A DNA stretch of 5,335 nucleotides from Deltaproteobacteria bacterium. Its GTDB lineage: Bacteria; Desulfobacterota_B; Binatia; Bin18. Numbering within the stretch: position 1 is the first letter of the stretch; every line of letters begins with the position of its first letter. The stretch lies in assembly GCA_012271025.1 (NCBI GenBank), contig JAAXHF010000687.1, positions 1 through 5,335 of the forward strand, in the 5' to 3' direction. Shown here in pieces: positions 1 to 5,335 of the stretch. The notes beneath the pieces are model-generated. The model had not been told where the DNA came from and made no database searches. It was given only the letters and a program-made list of their open reading frames with translations. The translations under genes and the position numbers were made by a program.

Positions 1-777
1 GCCTATCCCTACAGCCCGACCGGCAGGTTTGCCCTGGGGGCGACCCAGCCGGGGCTCGAACCGCTGACCTTCATGGGCTTTCTGGCCGCCCGCACGACCA
101 GGATCCAGCTCGGGGTGAGTGTCCTGATCGTGCCCTACCGCAACCCGGTTGTGGCGGCCAAAGCCATCTCCAGCCTGGACTATTTGTCCGGCGGGCGGAC
201 GATCATCGGGGTCGGCAGCGGCTGGATAAAGGAAGAGTTTGACGCGCTGGGCATGCCGTTTGAGCAGCGGGGGAAACAGACCGATGAGTTCATCCGTTTG
301 TTCAAGGAGATGTGGAGCCAGCCCGAGCCGGAGTTTGAGGGCGAGTACTATCAGTTTTCCGGGATCACCTCCTATCCGCGTCCCATCCAAAAGCCCCATC
401 CGCCGGTGTGGGTCGGCGGCAACAGCAAACGGGCCATGCGCCGGGCCCTGGAACTCGGCAACGGCTGGCAGCCCGGCTGGTCACGGCCGGATCAGCTGCG
501 GCAGGAGTTGGAGGATTTTGAGCGGGTGGCCGAACGGGTGGGTCGTGACCCCAAGAGCGTCGAGTTGTCCCTCATTCGTCCCCTCCAGATTGTCGATGAG
601 GCCAGGCAGCCGCACCGTCCGCTGATCGGTACGCCTGAGCAGATTGCCGGGGACATCCGGGAGTATCAGCGGCTGGGGGTGAGTCACCTGGTGTTCAACT
701 TTCGGACCAGCCACATGTCCGAGGCGGTCGAGACGGTTGAACGTTTCGCTACCGAAGTGCGGCCGTTGGTGGCGTAG
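1..777 (+). CDS. Luciferase-like (LLM) F420-dependent-type oxidoreductase, 5'-truncated
   Basis: The reading frame is open from base 1 to the TAG at 775-777, giving 258 residues with no start codon in the window. Met at base 73 is internal, because the codons before it (AYPYSPTGRFALG...) read as normal family sequence. Bacterial luciferase-like TIM-barrel features are visible: ARTTRIQLGVSVLIVPYRNP (fragment residues 30-49), then LDYLSGGRTIIGVGSGW (about 59-75) followed by EEFDALG, and PPVWVGGNSKRAMRRALELG near 134-153. The pattern best fits the probable F420-dependent oxidoreductase family of the Rv2161c type (TIGR03619), usually about 280-300 aa, so roughly 30-40 N-terminal residues are missing. 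Members are soluble enzymes expected to use reduced F420 or FMN; the substrate is unknown. The two small membrane-protein genes follow after 25 bases and may be co-transcribed. Family call is confident; cofactor and substrate are inference. Confidence 0.87.
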   Translation, partial: AYPYSPTGRFALGATQPGLEPLTFMGFLAARTTRIQLGVSVLIVPYRNPVVAAKAISSLDYLSGGRTIIGVGSGWIKEEFDALGMPFEQRGKQTDEFIRLFKEMWSQPEPEFEGEYYQFSGITSYPRPIQKPHPPVWVGGNSKRAMRRALELGNGWQPGWSRPDQLRQELEDFERVAERVGRDPKSVELSLIRPLQIVDEARQPHRPLIGTPEQIAGDIREYQRLGVSHLVFNFRTSHMSEAVETVERFATEVRPLVA

Positions 778-790
778 TGGTCCTCGGCGC

Positions 791-796
791 GAAGGA
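791..796 (+). promoter_or_regulatory. Ribosome binding site that sets the start at 803
   Basis: GAAGGA lies 6 bases before the ATG at 803. The same frame is open further upstream, with a possible ATG at 737 inside the preceding oxidoreductase gene. That stretch reads as Arg/Trp-rich out-of-frame sequence and has no comparable Shine-Dalgarno, so 803 is preferred. Confidence 0.6.
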
Positions 797-802
797 TTTT
801 CC

Positions 803-1033
803 ATGCCGAGCACTCTGAGACAGACAGAGAGGATCAAGTACAAAACGGAGTTGCTCAAGCTGCTCATCCTCCTCATGCTTGCGGTTGGTGGAGGGTCGCT
901 GGGGATAGCCGTAGGCACGCTGACACCGGTGCGGATCGTGCTGGCAGCTTTTGGTATTGCCTTTACGGTTGTGGCACAGCAGCACCGAATGATTGAGCAG
1001 CTCATCGAACACATAGAGGAGGAAGAGCCATGA
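803..1033 (+). CDS. Small two-segment membrane protein, unknown function (76 aa)
   Basis: I do not recognise a named family. The protein has a basic N-terminus (RQTERIKYKTELLK, residues 6-19) and a first hydrophobic segment at about 19-37 rich in Leu and containing GGGS. A second hydrophobic segment follows a Pro at about 43-59. The tail (HRMIEQLIEHIEEEEP, 61-76) is acidic and amphipathic. The positive-inside rule suggests that the N-terminus and the acidic tail are both cytoplasmic, making a helical hairpin in the inner membrane. It starts 25 bases after the oxidoreductase stop and its TGA overlaps the ATG of the next tiny gene, which points to co-transcription and translational coupling. 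Its reality is supported by the Shine-Dalgarno, the coherent topology and the downstream coupling. Its role is unknown; a small regulatory subunit of a membrane complex is only a guess. Confidence 0.72.
   Translation: MPSTLRQTERIKYKTELLKLLILLMLAVGGGSLGIAVGTLTPVRIVLAAFGIAFTVVAQQHRMIEQLIEHIEEEEP
1016..1022 (+). promoter_or_regulatory. Strong ribosome binding site for the 28-aa gene
   Basis: GAGGAGG sits 7 bases before the ATG at 1030, inside the last codons (Glu-Glu-Glu) of the upstream small gene. It is a near-perfect match to the anti-Shine-Dalgarno at normal spacing. It is the main reason to accept such a short gene, with the caveat that Glu codons make purine runs easily. Confidence 0.65.
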
Positions 1034-1116
1034 CGTTCCTGGAGTGGATGCCTTTGATCTTAGGGGTCATATTATTTACCACTTTCGGTATCCTCGTCTG
1101 GAAGCTCACGCATTAA
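1030..1116 (+). CDS. 28-aa single-pass membrane miniprotein, unknown function
   Basis: ATG at 1030 overlaps the upstream stop by four bases (ATGA) and the frame ends at TAA 1114-1116. The 28-residue product starts MTFLEWMPLILGV, has one continuous hydrophobic segment at about residues 7-24 and ends in the short polar tail WKLTH. The charge pattern (Glu near the start, Lys near the end) weakly favours an N-out, C-in orientation, but two charges are not decisive. The gene is too short for usual gene callers. A strong Shine-Dalgarno, the overlap and a clean membrane helix followed directly by a stop make chance unlikely. It would be made together with the 76-aa protein and probably partners it in the inner membrane. 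No known family is recognised. A chance ORF remains possible, since a single hydrophobic run of this length can occur by accident. Confidence 0.6.
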   Translation: MTFLEWMPLILGVILFTTFGILVWKLTH

Positions 1117-1277
1117 GCATGCTCCGTTGAGCGAACCTGGCAACGTCTCTGTTGTTCTTTCCTCCTGAGCACTTCTCCTTTGCCTGTTGTCCTGTACAAT
1201 AAATATCCGCTTGGCGGCGAAGTCCTGACACGCTTGACTCTTCCTCGCCGTGCCAGAACTTGGTATGTCCCCTCGGC

Positions 1278-2414
1278 ATGGAGTCGTCCCCCCAGCATCC
1301 CCGGATTATCGTTGTCGGTGCGGGCATCATCGGCGCTTCCCTCGCCTTTCACCTGTCCCGGCGGCCGGTCCGACTCAGCGTGCTTGATCGGGCCGAGCCG
1401 GGGTCGGGGGCGTCGAGTCATTCGTTTGCCTGGATCAACACCTCGGCGGGCAAGGAACCGGCCTCGTATCACGACCTGAATCGCCGCTCGGTCGATATGT
1501 GGGACCGGTTTGCCCGGAGTCTGGCCGCTGATGTCGGGCTGCGCTGGGGAGGCGAGCTGCGCTGGACCACGACCCCGGCCGAGGCCGAGGAGCTGCGCGC
1601 AGCCGTGGCCGTTTTGCAGCGGCGTGGACACCACAGTCGGCTGCTGAACGAGGCCGAGTGTCAGGCTCTGGAGCCGGGACTGCGGCTCGACCGCTTCGTG
1701 CTCGGCGCCCTGAGCCCCAACGACGCTCAGGTCGACCCGGCCAGGGTCATTCGGGCTTGCCTGGGGCAGGTGCGAGCCCAAGGCGGAACAGTCGAGGCGC
1801 ACACCGAGGTGCGGGGCTTCAGGCTGGAAGGCGCGCCACCTCGGGTGACTGCGGTACAGACGGGCAAGGGAGAGCTGGCGTGTGACCTGGTGGTTCTGGC
1901 GGCGGGGGTAGAAGCCACGCGGCTGGCTGGCCTGCTGGGGATGCATCTCCCGCAGCAGCGCAGTCCAGGGGTGGTGGTTTGGACCGACCCGCAGCCGCCG
2001 GTGTTAAAGCGGCTGGCCGTGCTGAATGCGCCGGCACTGGACTCTGAACAGCCGGGTATTCATATCTGTCAGCGACCGGACGGGACGGTCATCATTGGTG
2101 AGGGCAGCCAGGAACGCCTGGCCAGCGATGATTCGCAGGCGCACGCCGATGCGCTGCTGGCCCGTGCGGCCGGCTATCTGCCGGCCCTGGCCGCAGCCCG
2201 AGCCCGTCCCCTGCCGGTCGGCTATCGTCCGATGCCGCTGGACGGCTATCCGGTCCTGGGCTTGAGCAAGGCCGTTCCGAACGTCTATCTGGCCGTGACC
2301 CACAGCGGGGTGACGCTGGCCCCGCTGGTCGGTGAATACGGGGCGATTGAGATACTGGACGGGGTGAGCGTAGACCTGCTCGCCCCGTACCGGGTGGAAA
2401 GATTCGGACGCTAG
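1278..2414 (+). CDS. FAD-dependent oxidoreductase, DAO (glycine/D-amino-acid oxidase-like) superfamily
   Basis: This complete 378-aa protein is expected to oxidise an amine or amino acid with FAD in the cytoplasm or at the inner membrane. The N-terminal Rossmann motif is at residues 10-20 (IIVVGAGIIGA; Gly14, Gly16, Gly19) and the ribose-binding acidic residue at the end of strand 2 is Asp37. GSGASSHSFAWIN (42-54) is the following conserved stretch. LVVLAAG (204-210) is the second FAD contact typical of the DAO fold. The C-terminal FAD motif is present as YRPMPLDGYPVLG (316-328) and VYLAVTHSGVTLAP (336-349). Length matches ThiO/DadA/sarcosine-oxidase-like enzymes, but the substrate cannot be assigned. 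ATG 1278 was chosen because the Rossmann strand begins 9 residues later; a TTG at 1260 is in frame and neither has a clear Shine-Dalgarno. It converges on the minus-strand receptor gene, with only 24 bases between the stop codons. Confidence 0.87.
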   Translation: MESSPQHPRIIVVGAGIIGASLAFHLSRRPVRLSVLDRAEPGSGASSHSFAWINTSAGKEPASYHDLNRRSVDMWDRFARSLAADVGLRWGGELRWTTTPAEAEELRAAVAVLQRRGHHSRLLNEAECQALEPGLRLDRFVLGALSPNDAQVDPARVIRACLGQVRAQGGTVEAHTEVRGFRLEGAPPRVTAVQTGKGELACDLVVLAAGVEATRLAGLLGMHLPQQRSPGVVVWTDPQPPVLKRLAVLNAPALDSEQPGIHICQRPDGTVIIGEGSQERLASDDSQAHADALLARAAGYLPALAAARARPLPVGYRPMPLDGYPVLGLSKAVPNVYLAVTHSGVTLAPLVGEYGAIEILDGVSVDLLAPYRVERFGR

Positions 2415-2435
2415 GGGCGACGCAGGCGTCGCTCC
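2414..2435 (+). terminator. GC-rich hairpin between convergent genes, possible terminator or dispersed palindrome
   Basis: Bases 2414-2422 pair with 2427-2435 around a CAGG loop. The nine-pair stem includes one G-U pair in the plus-strand transcript and begins at the last base of the oxidoreductase TAG. In the minus-strand transcript the same position becomes an A-C mismatch, so the fold favours the plus direction. There is no U-tract after it on either strand, so it is not a classical intrinsic terminator. It may slow or end transcription, stabilise 3' ends, or be a copy of a dispersed palindrome. Confidence 0.45.
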
Positions 2436-2438
2436 CGT

Positions 2439-4676
2439 TCAGAACCGGACCCGCACGCCGCCGAACGCGCCGAACGGGGCGCCGGGACCCAGAAACCGTT
2501 CGAGTCCTGTCTCGTCCAGGGTGTTCTCAAACAGCGCGCCGTAGCTCTCGTACTCTTCGTCGAACAGATTCTCGAAGCGGACGAAGATATCAAAGCGTCC
2601 GGTCTTGTAGGCTAGCTGGGCGTTGCCGACAAAGTACGGGTCGAGCTTTTTGTGCGCGTTGGATTCGTCGCCGCGCAGGTACTGGCCGTCAACATAGGTG
2701 CCGTCAAAGCTGAACCACAGATTGTACGGCAGCTCGATCTCCACCCCCCCGTTCACCCGGTGGGCGGGTACCAGGGGAAGCCGGTCGCCGGCTCTGACCT
2801 GAGCCAGGCGTTCCTCGTTGGCAAAGGTGAACAGCTGCACCTCGTCCTCAAACGTCGCGTCGGTCAGGGTGTAGTTGGCGAACCAGTTGCCCCAGCTCCA
2901 GCGGCCGCGCAGCAGGAACTCGAGCCCCTGGCGGCGGGTCGCATCGACATTCTGAAAGAAGCCCAGCACCCGGCTCTGGGGTTCGTTGCGAAACAAAATG
3001 TCATCCTTGAGGTCGGTCCGATAAAAAGCCAGGCTGGCCTGGAGCAGCGGCGCGGGTGACCAGCGCAAGCCGGTCTCCCAGGTTTTGCCCTTGACCGCCT
3101 TGAGCGGCGGATCGTCGACAATCGCCGTTGGCACCGGGCAGGGCGCTTCGGGGTTGGCGCACGTCAGCTCAATCGCGGTCGGGGCGCGATAGCTCTCGCT
3201 GTAGCTGGCGTACAGGTTCAGGTCGTCGGTCAGCTGATAGCTGGCTCCGGCGGCGGGATTGAAGCGGTCAAAGGTGTGCGCGCCGCTGGCATCGGTCCCG
3301 TTGTCATCATCGTCGCCGGCCAAACGGTCTTTGATCTTCAAATGCGTGACATCGTAGCGACCGGACACGGTCACCGCCAGTTTTTCGATCGGTTCGAGGG
3401 TGAAGGTGAAAAACGGTCCGCCGGCGTGGGTGTCGCTCTTGACGTTGGTTTCGATCTCAAGCCCTTCTGCCTCATCTTCGTGCTCAGAGTCGGCCAAGTC
3501 GTCGTCCTCATCGTCTGCGTCGTGCTCGGCGAGATCATCGTCGTCAAAATCGTCGTCGTCGTCCTCGCCTTCCAGCTCGGCAATCAGGTGATCCAGGGTC
3601 GAGCCGGCATAGTCAACACCGGCGGTGACGGTCAGCGGCATGCCGAACAGCTGGCTCTGGTAGCTGAGCTGGGCGGCTCCCCCCCAGCCTTTCTGGTTGG
3701 TCCGGGCGTCCACGTCCTCTTCCACGTCCCGGTTGAACTGATCGACGTCGAGCAGACGCCCGAACAGGTTGGTGGACAGCGTGAGCTGAGAGGTGAGGGT
3801 GCGTCGATAGTTGCCGTTCAAGAACCACAGGACGGGCTGGAAGCGGTCGGGGTGGGTGAAGACGGCCGAGCGGTCGCGTTTCAGCCGGCTCTCGGGCAGC
3901 GGACCGTTGCCGGTCAAGCGGTTATTGACCCAGGTCAGCGACAGGTTGGCGTCCTGGACATCGTCCAGATAGCCGAGCTTGCCGAACACGTTGCCGACAT
4001 GGCCGTCGGAGAAATCGCGAAAGCCGTCTTCCAAAAAGAAATTGCCGGACATGAAATAGTCAAACTTGCCGTGATGGCCGCCGCTCTGCAACAGGGTTCG
4101 CAGCCGTCCAAAACTGCCGCCCCAGATTTCGGCGCTGGTGCCCGGATGGCTGAAGCCCCGCTTGGTCTGCATGACCAGCGTTCCGCCCAGGGTGTTGCGG
4201 CCATAGACCGGGTTTGAGCCGGGCAGCAGCTCGATCCGGTCGATGGCATCGGTCGGAATCAGATCCCAGTTGACCTGATCGGCCAGGGGCTCGTTGGCCC
4301 GAACGCCGTCAACAAACACGCTCAGCCCCGGCGGGGTGCCGATCAGAAACGAACTGGTAAAGCCCCGGTAGCTGAAGTCGGGTTGGAACGGATTGTTCTG
4401 GACATGGGTGAGGTTGATGCCGGCAAACTCGCGGGCCAGAAAGTCGGTCATGTTGAGGGCGCCGCGGTTGGCGATGCGTTCCCCGGTTGTGACCTGGACA
4501 TTGGCCGGAATCTGCTCGCGGGGAACGCCGAGCCCCATGAGTGGGGTGGTGCCCCGGACCTCTATGTCGGGCAAGGCGACGGGGTCGACTGGTTGCGGAG
4601 CGCTGGTCTGAGCCAACAGTTGGGCAGCGACGCTCAAGGTCAGCGTCCAGACCAGGGCGGCGGCGACATATTTCAT
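2439..4676 (-). CDS. TonB-dependent outer-membrane receptor with very acidic extracellular loops
   Basis: The complete 745-aa receptor imports a substrate across the outer membrane using TonB-ExbBD energy. Residues 1 to about 22 are a signal peptide (Lys2, a hydrophobic core, LLA before the likely cut). LPDIEV (35-40) is a plausible TonB box. The plug covers about 50-172, with NPFQPDFSYRGFTSS (95-109), GTPPGLSVFVDGVRANEP (113-130) and GSNPVYGRNTLGG (153-165) as hallmarks. The barrel runs from about 180 to Phe745, ending VRVRF, a typical BAM-recognised end. Cys506 and Cys513 lie in a predicted outer loop after YRAPTAIEL and could form a disulfide. Odd features are an acidic insertion at 367-409 and a second Asp cluster at 455-462. 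The plug resembles proteobacterial receptors often labelled Fe(III)-dicitrate or generic TonB receptors, but substrate cannot be inferred. A DUF1329 gene lies 62 bases upstream on the same strand. Confidence 0.93.
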   Translation of the reverse strand: MKYVAAALVWTLTLSVAAQLLAQTSAPQPVDPVALPDIEVRGTTPLMGLGVPREQIPANVQVTTGERIANRGALNMTDFLAREFAGINLTHVQNNPFQPDFSYRGFTSSFLIGTPPGLSVFVDGVRANEPLADQVNWDLIPTDAIDRIELLPGSNPVYGRNTLGGTLVMQTKRGFSHPGTSAEIWGGSFGRLRTLLQSGGHHGKFDYFMSGNFFLEDGFRDFSDGHVGNVFGKLGYLDDVQDANLSLTWVNNRLTGNGPLPESRLKRDRSAVFTHPDRFQPVLWFLNGNYRRTLTSQLTLSTNLFGRLLDVDQFNRDVEEDVDARTNQKGWGGAAQLSYQSQLFGMPLTVTAGVDYAGSTLDHLIAELEGEDDDDDFDDDDLAEHDADDEDDDLADSEHEDEAEGLEIETNVKSDTHAGGPFFTFTLEPIEKLAVTVSGRYDVTHLKIKDRLAGDDDDNGTDASGAHTFDRFNPAAGASYQLTDDLNLYASYSESYRAPTAIELTCANPEAPCPVPTAIVDDPPLKAVKGKTWETGLRWSPAPLLQASLAFYRTDLKDDILFRNEPQSRVLGFFQNVDATRRQGLEFLLRGRWSWGNWFANYTLTDATFEDEVQLFTFANEERLAQVRAGDRLPLVPAHRVNGGVEIELPYNLWFSFDGTYVDGQYLRGDESNAHKKLDPYFVGNAQLAYKTGRFDIFVRFENLFDEEYESYGALFENTLDETGLERFLGPGAPFGAFGGVRVRF
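3291..3314 (-). other. Second Asp cluster (DDDDNGTD) in the next outer loop of the receptor
   Basis: Residues 455-462 read DDDDNGTD, between the strands AVTVSGRYDVTHLKI (434-448) and FDRFNPAAGASYQL (469-482). The DxDxNG spacing (Asp455, Asp457, Asn459, Gly460) resembles the core of calcium loops of the EF-hand or thrombospondin type 3 kind, but a short match like this also occurs by chance. Confidence 0.45.
3450..3578 (-). other. Acidic low-complexity insertion in a receptor outer loop
   Basis: This segment encodes residues 367-409 of the TonB-dependent receptor. It holds 28 Asp/Glu in 43 residues, no Lys or Arg, and His385 and His399. It falls between the barrel strands LTVTAGVDYAG (348-358) and GGPFFTFTLEP (419-429), where barrel topology predicts an extracellular loop. 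The DNA is a run of imperfect GAC/GAT/GAA/GAG triplets, which could change length in frame by slippage. Cation binding is plausible but not shown. Confidence 0.85.
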
Positions 4677-4682
4677 TCCTTC

Positions 4683-4687
4683 CCTCC
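4683..4687 (-). promoter_or_regulatory. Ribosome binding site of the TonB-dependent receptor gene
   Basis: On the minus strand GGAGG lies 6 bases before the ATG at 4676, within a purine run (GGGAGGGAAGGA). It confirms the start, which also gives an intact signal peptide. The 62-base gap back to the upstream stop shows no clear promoter or terminator, only a perfect ten-base palindrome (GGCGGCCGCC, 4729-4738) right after the upstream TGA. Confidence 0.7.
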
Positions 4688-4738
4688 CTCTCTCCTGGGC
4701 TCAGGACTCATCAGCGGTAGAAGACAATGGCGGCCGCC

Positions 4739-5335
4739 TCAGCGCCGACCGCTGACCATGTTGCGCAGCGAATAATACTGTTTAGCCCGGCCTGGCGAGA
4801 AGAGGCGCTTCATCACATAACAGTGCGCGTAGGTCGCGTGCGGCTTCTTGGCGTTGATGGTCGTCTCGCCGACATGAATGAAGACATGGTGGCCGACGTT
4901 ATTGGAGAAGTCCTGCTTGAGATAGGGCGCCTGCATGGCCGGCTCATCGGCATAACTCTCCGAGTACTTCAGAAAGGCCTGGCCCAGCCGAAACAGCTGG
5001 TCGTCCCGGCGGTCGAAGGTCACCATCCACAAGGTCCAGTAGGTTTCCGTATCAATGAATACGATTTTGTGGCTGTAGGGATGGGTCTTGCTCTTGGGGT
5101 CAATCCGCAGCACGTGGGTGTCGAGTAGCTCCCAGCGCGCCTTGTTCGGCACCCACAGGTGGGGACCGCCGGCCGCCGGGTTGGTTTCCACGTTGATCGT
5201 CGCCAACACCTTCTTGCGTCCCAGGTAGGTCCAGTTCTGCTCGTAGACTTTGCCGCCAAAGCCCATCATATCTTCCGGGATGAAATCCATGCCCATCATC
5301 TCGCTGGTGCGCTCCGAGGCCAGGGTGCGACGCGG
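4739..5335 (-). CDS. DUF1329 (LolA/LolB-like fold) envelope protein, C-terminal part only
   Basis: The frame is open from the window edge to TGA at 4739-4741, giving 198 residues without a start. The Met codons at 5299 and 5296 are internal, since the residues before them (PRRTLASERTSE) continue the family pattern. DUF1329-like features are the RRTL segment at the edge, DMMGFGGKVYEQNWTYLGRK (22-41), NKARWELLDTHVLRIDPKSK (64-83), HPYSHKIVFIDTETYW (85-100) and FDRRDDQLFRLGQAF (107-121). Family members are exported proteins of about 400-460 aa, often labelled outer-membrane lipoprotein-sorting proteins, and often lie near RND-type exporters; the expected signal peptide and N-terminal half are outside the window. 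It precedes the TonB-dependent receptor by 62 bases on the same strand, suggesting a shared transcript and job in moving a hydrophobic substrate. Family call is good; the role is inference. Confidence 0.75.
   Translation of the reverse strand, partial: PRRTLASERTSEMMGMDFIPEDMMGFGGKVYEQNWTYLGRKKVLATINVETNPAAGGPHLWVPNKARWELLDTHVLRIDPKSKTHPYSHKIVFIDTETYWTLWMVTFDRRDDQLFRLGQAFLKYSESYADEPAMQAPYLKQDFSNNVGHHVFIHVGETTINAKKPHATYAHCYVMKRLFSPGRAKQYYSLRNMVSGRR

Noticed and set aside
737..802. Upstream ATG at 737 extending the 76-aa protein to 98 aa
   Set aside because: The extra residues overlap the end of the preceding gene, are Arg/Trp-rich out-of-frame sequence, and the start at 803 has the better ribosome binding site.
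481..1014. Minus-strand open frame (177 codons) under the oxidoreductase end and the 76-aa gene
   Set aside because: No recognisable domain, and it overlaps two supported plus-strand genes along its whole length.
1121..1132. GCTC-CGTT-GAGC hairpin after the 28-aa gene as a terminator
   Set aside because: The stem has only four pairs and no T-tract follows, so it is within chance.
1195..1200. TACAAT as a -10 promoter element before the FAD oxidoreductase
   Set aside because: It fits the -10 consensus well, but no acceptable -35 lies 16-18 bases upstream and there is no proper extended -10. A promoter somewhere in the 1117-1277 gap is likely but cannot be placed.
1113..1946. Minus-strand open frame (277 codons) over the start of the FAD oxidoreductase
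   Set aside because: It is a GC-rich shadow; the plus-strand frame carries full Rossmann and DAO motifs, while the shadow has Pro/Arg/Gln-rich composition and no recognisable domain.
3276..4217. Long plus-strand open frame (313 codons) antisense to the receptor
   Set aside because: It lies wholly inside the receptor gene. Its Val/Ile-rich stretch is just the reverse complement of the Asp/Glu codons, and the receptor on the other strand is unambiguous.
4729..4738. GGCGGCCGCC palindrome between the DUF1329 and receptor genes
   Set aside because: A ten-base perfect palindrome without a loop is easily produced in GC-rich DNA; there is no second copy or flanking element to suggest an operator or terminator.
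4727..5128. Plus-strand open frame (133 codons) opposite the DUF1329 gene
   Set aside because: The minus strand matches DUF1329 throughout; the plus frame is its mirror and has no Shine-Dalgarno or domain.

Overview
The window is a GC-rich stretch of chromosome from a Gram-negative bacterium. The evidence for an outer membrane is a complete TonB-dependent receptor with a signal peptide, a plug, a beta-barrel and a C-terminal Phe. Next to it is the end of a DUF1329 protein, a family with a LolA/LolB-like envelope fold. The F420-type luciferase-like oxidoreductase and the GC-rich codon use would fit a proteobacterium or an uncultured lineage such as Tectomicrobia or Binatota. This placement is inference, because no rRNA or marker gene is present.

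Layout. Bases 1-1116 (+): the 3' part of a luciferase-like monooxygenase-family oxidoreductase, then two very small membrane-protein genes. The first encodes 76 aa with two likely membrane segments. The second encodes 28 aa with one segment, overlaps the first by ATGA and has a near-ideal Shine-Dalgarno. Bases 1117-1277: short non-coding gap. Bases 1278-2414 (+): a complete FAD-dependent amine/amino-acid oxidoreductase of the DAO superfamily. Bases 2414-2435: a GC-rich hairpin where this gene meets the converging minus-strand genes. Bases 2439-4676 (-): the TonB-dependent receptor. Bases 4739-5335 (-): the C-terminal 198 residues of a DUF1329 protein, which continues past the window edge.

How the genes may work together. 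The DUF1329 gene lies 62 bases upstream of the receptor on the same strand, so the two are probably one envelope operon handling a hydrophobic or metal-complexed substrate; the substrate cannot be read from sequence. The plus-strand oxidoreductases are ordinary catabolic or accessory enzymes with no evident link to the receptor.

The most unusual points are a very acidic insertion (28 Asp/Glu in 43 residues) in a predicted extracellular loop of the receptor, with a second Asp cluster in the next loop, and the coupled 76-aa/28-aa membrane miniprotein pair. I found no CRISPR array, mobile element, tRNA or rRNA, and no convincing new multi-gene system.
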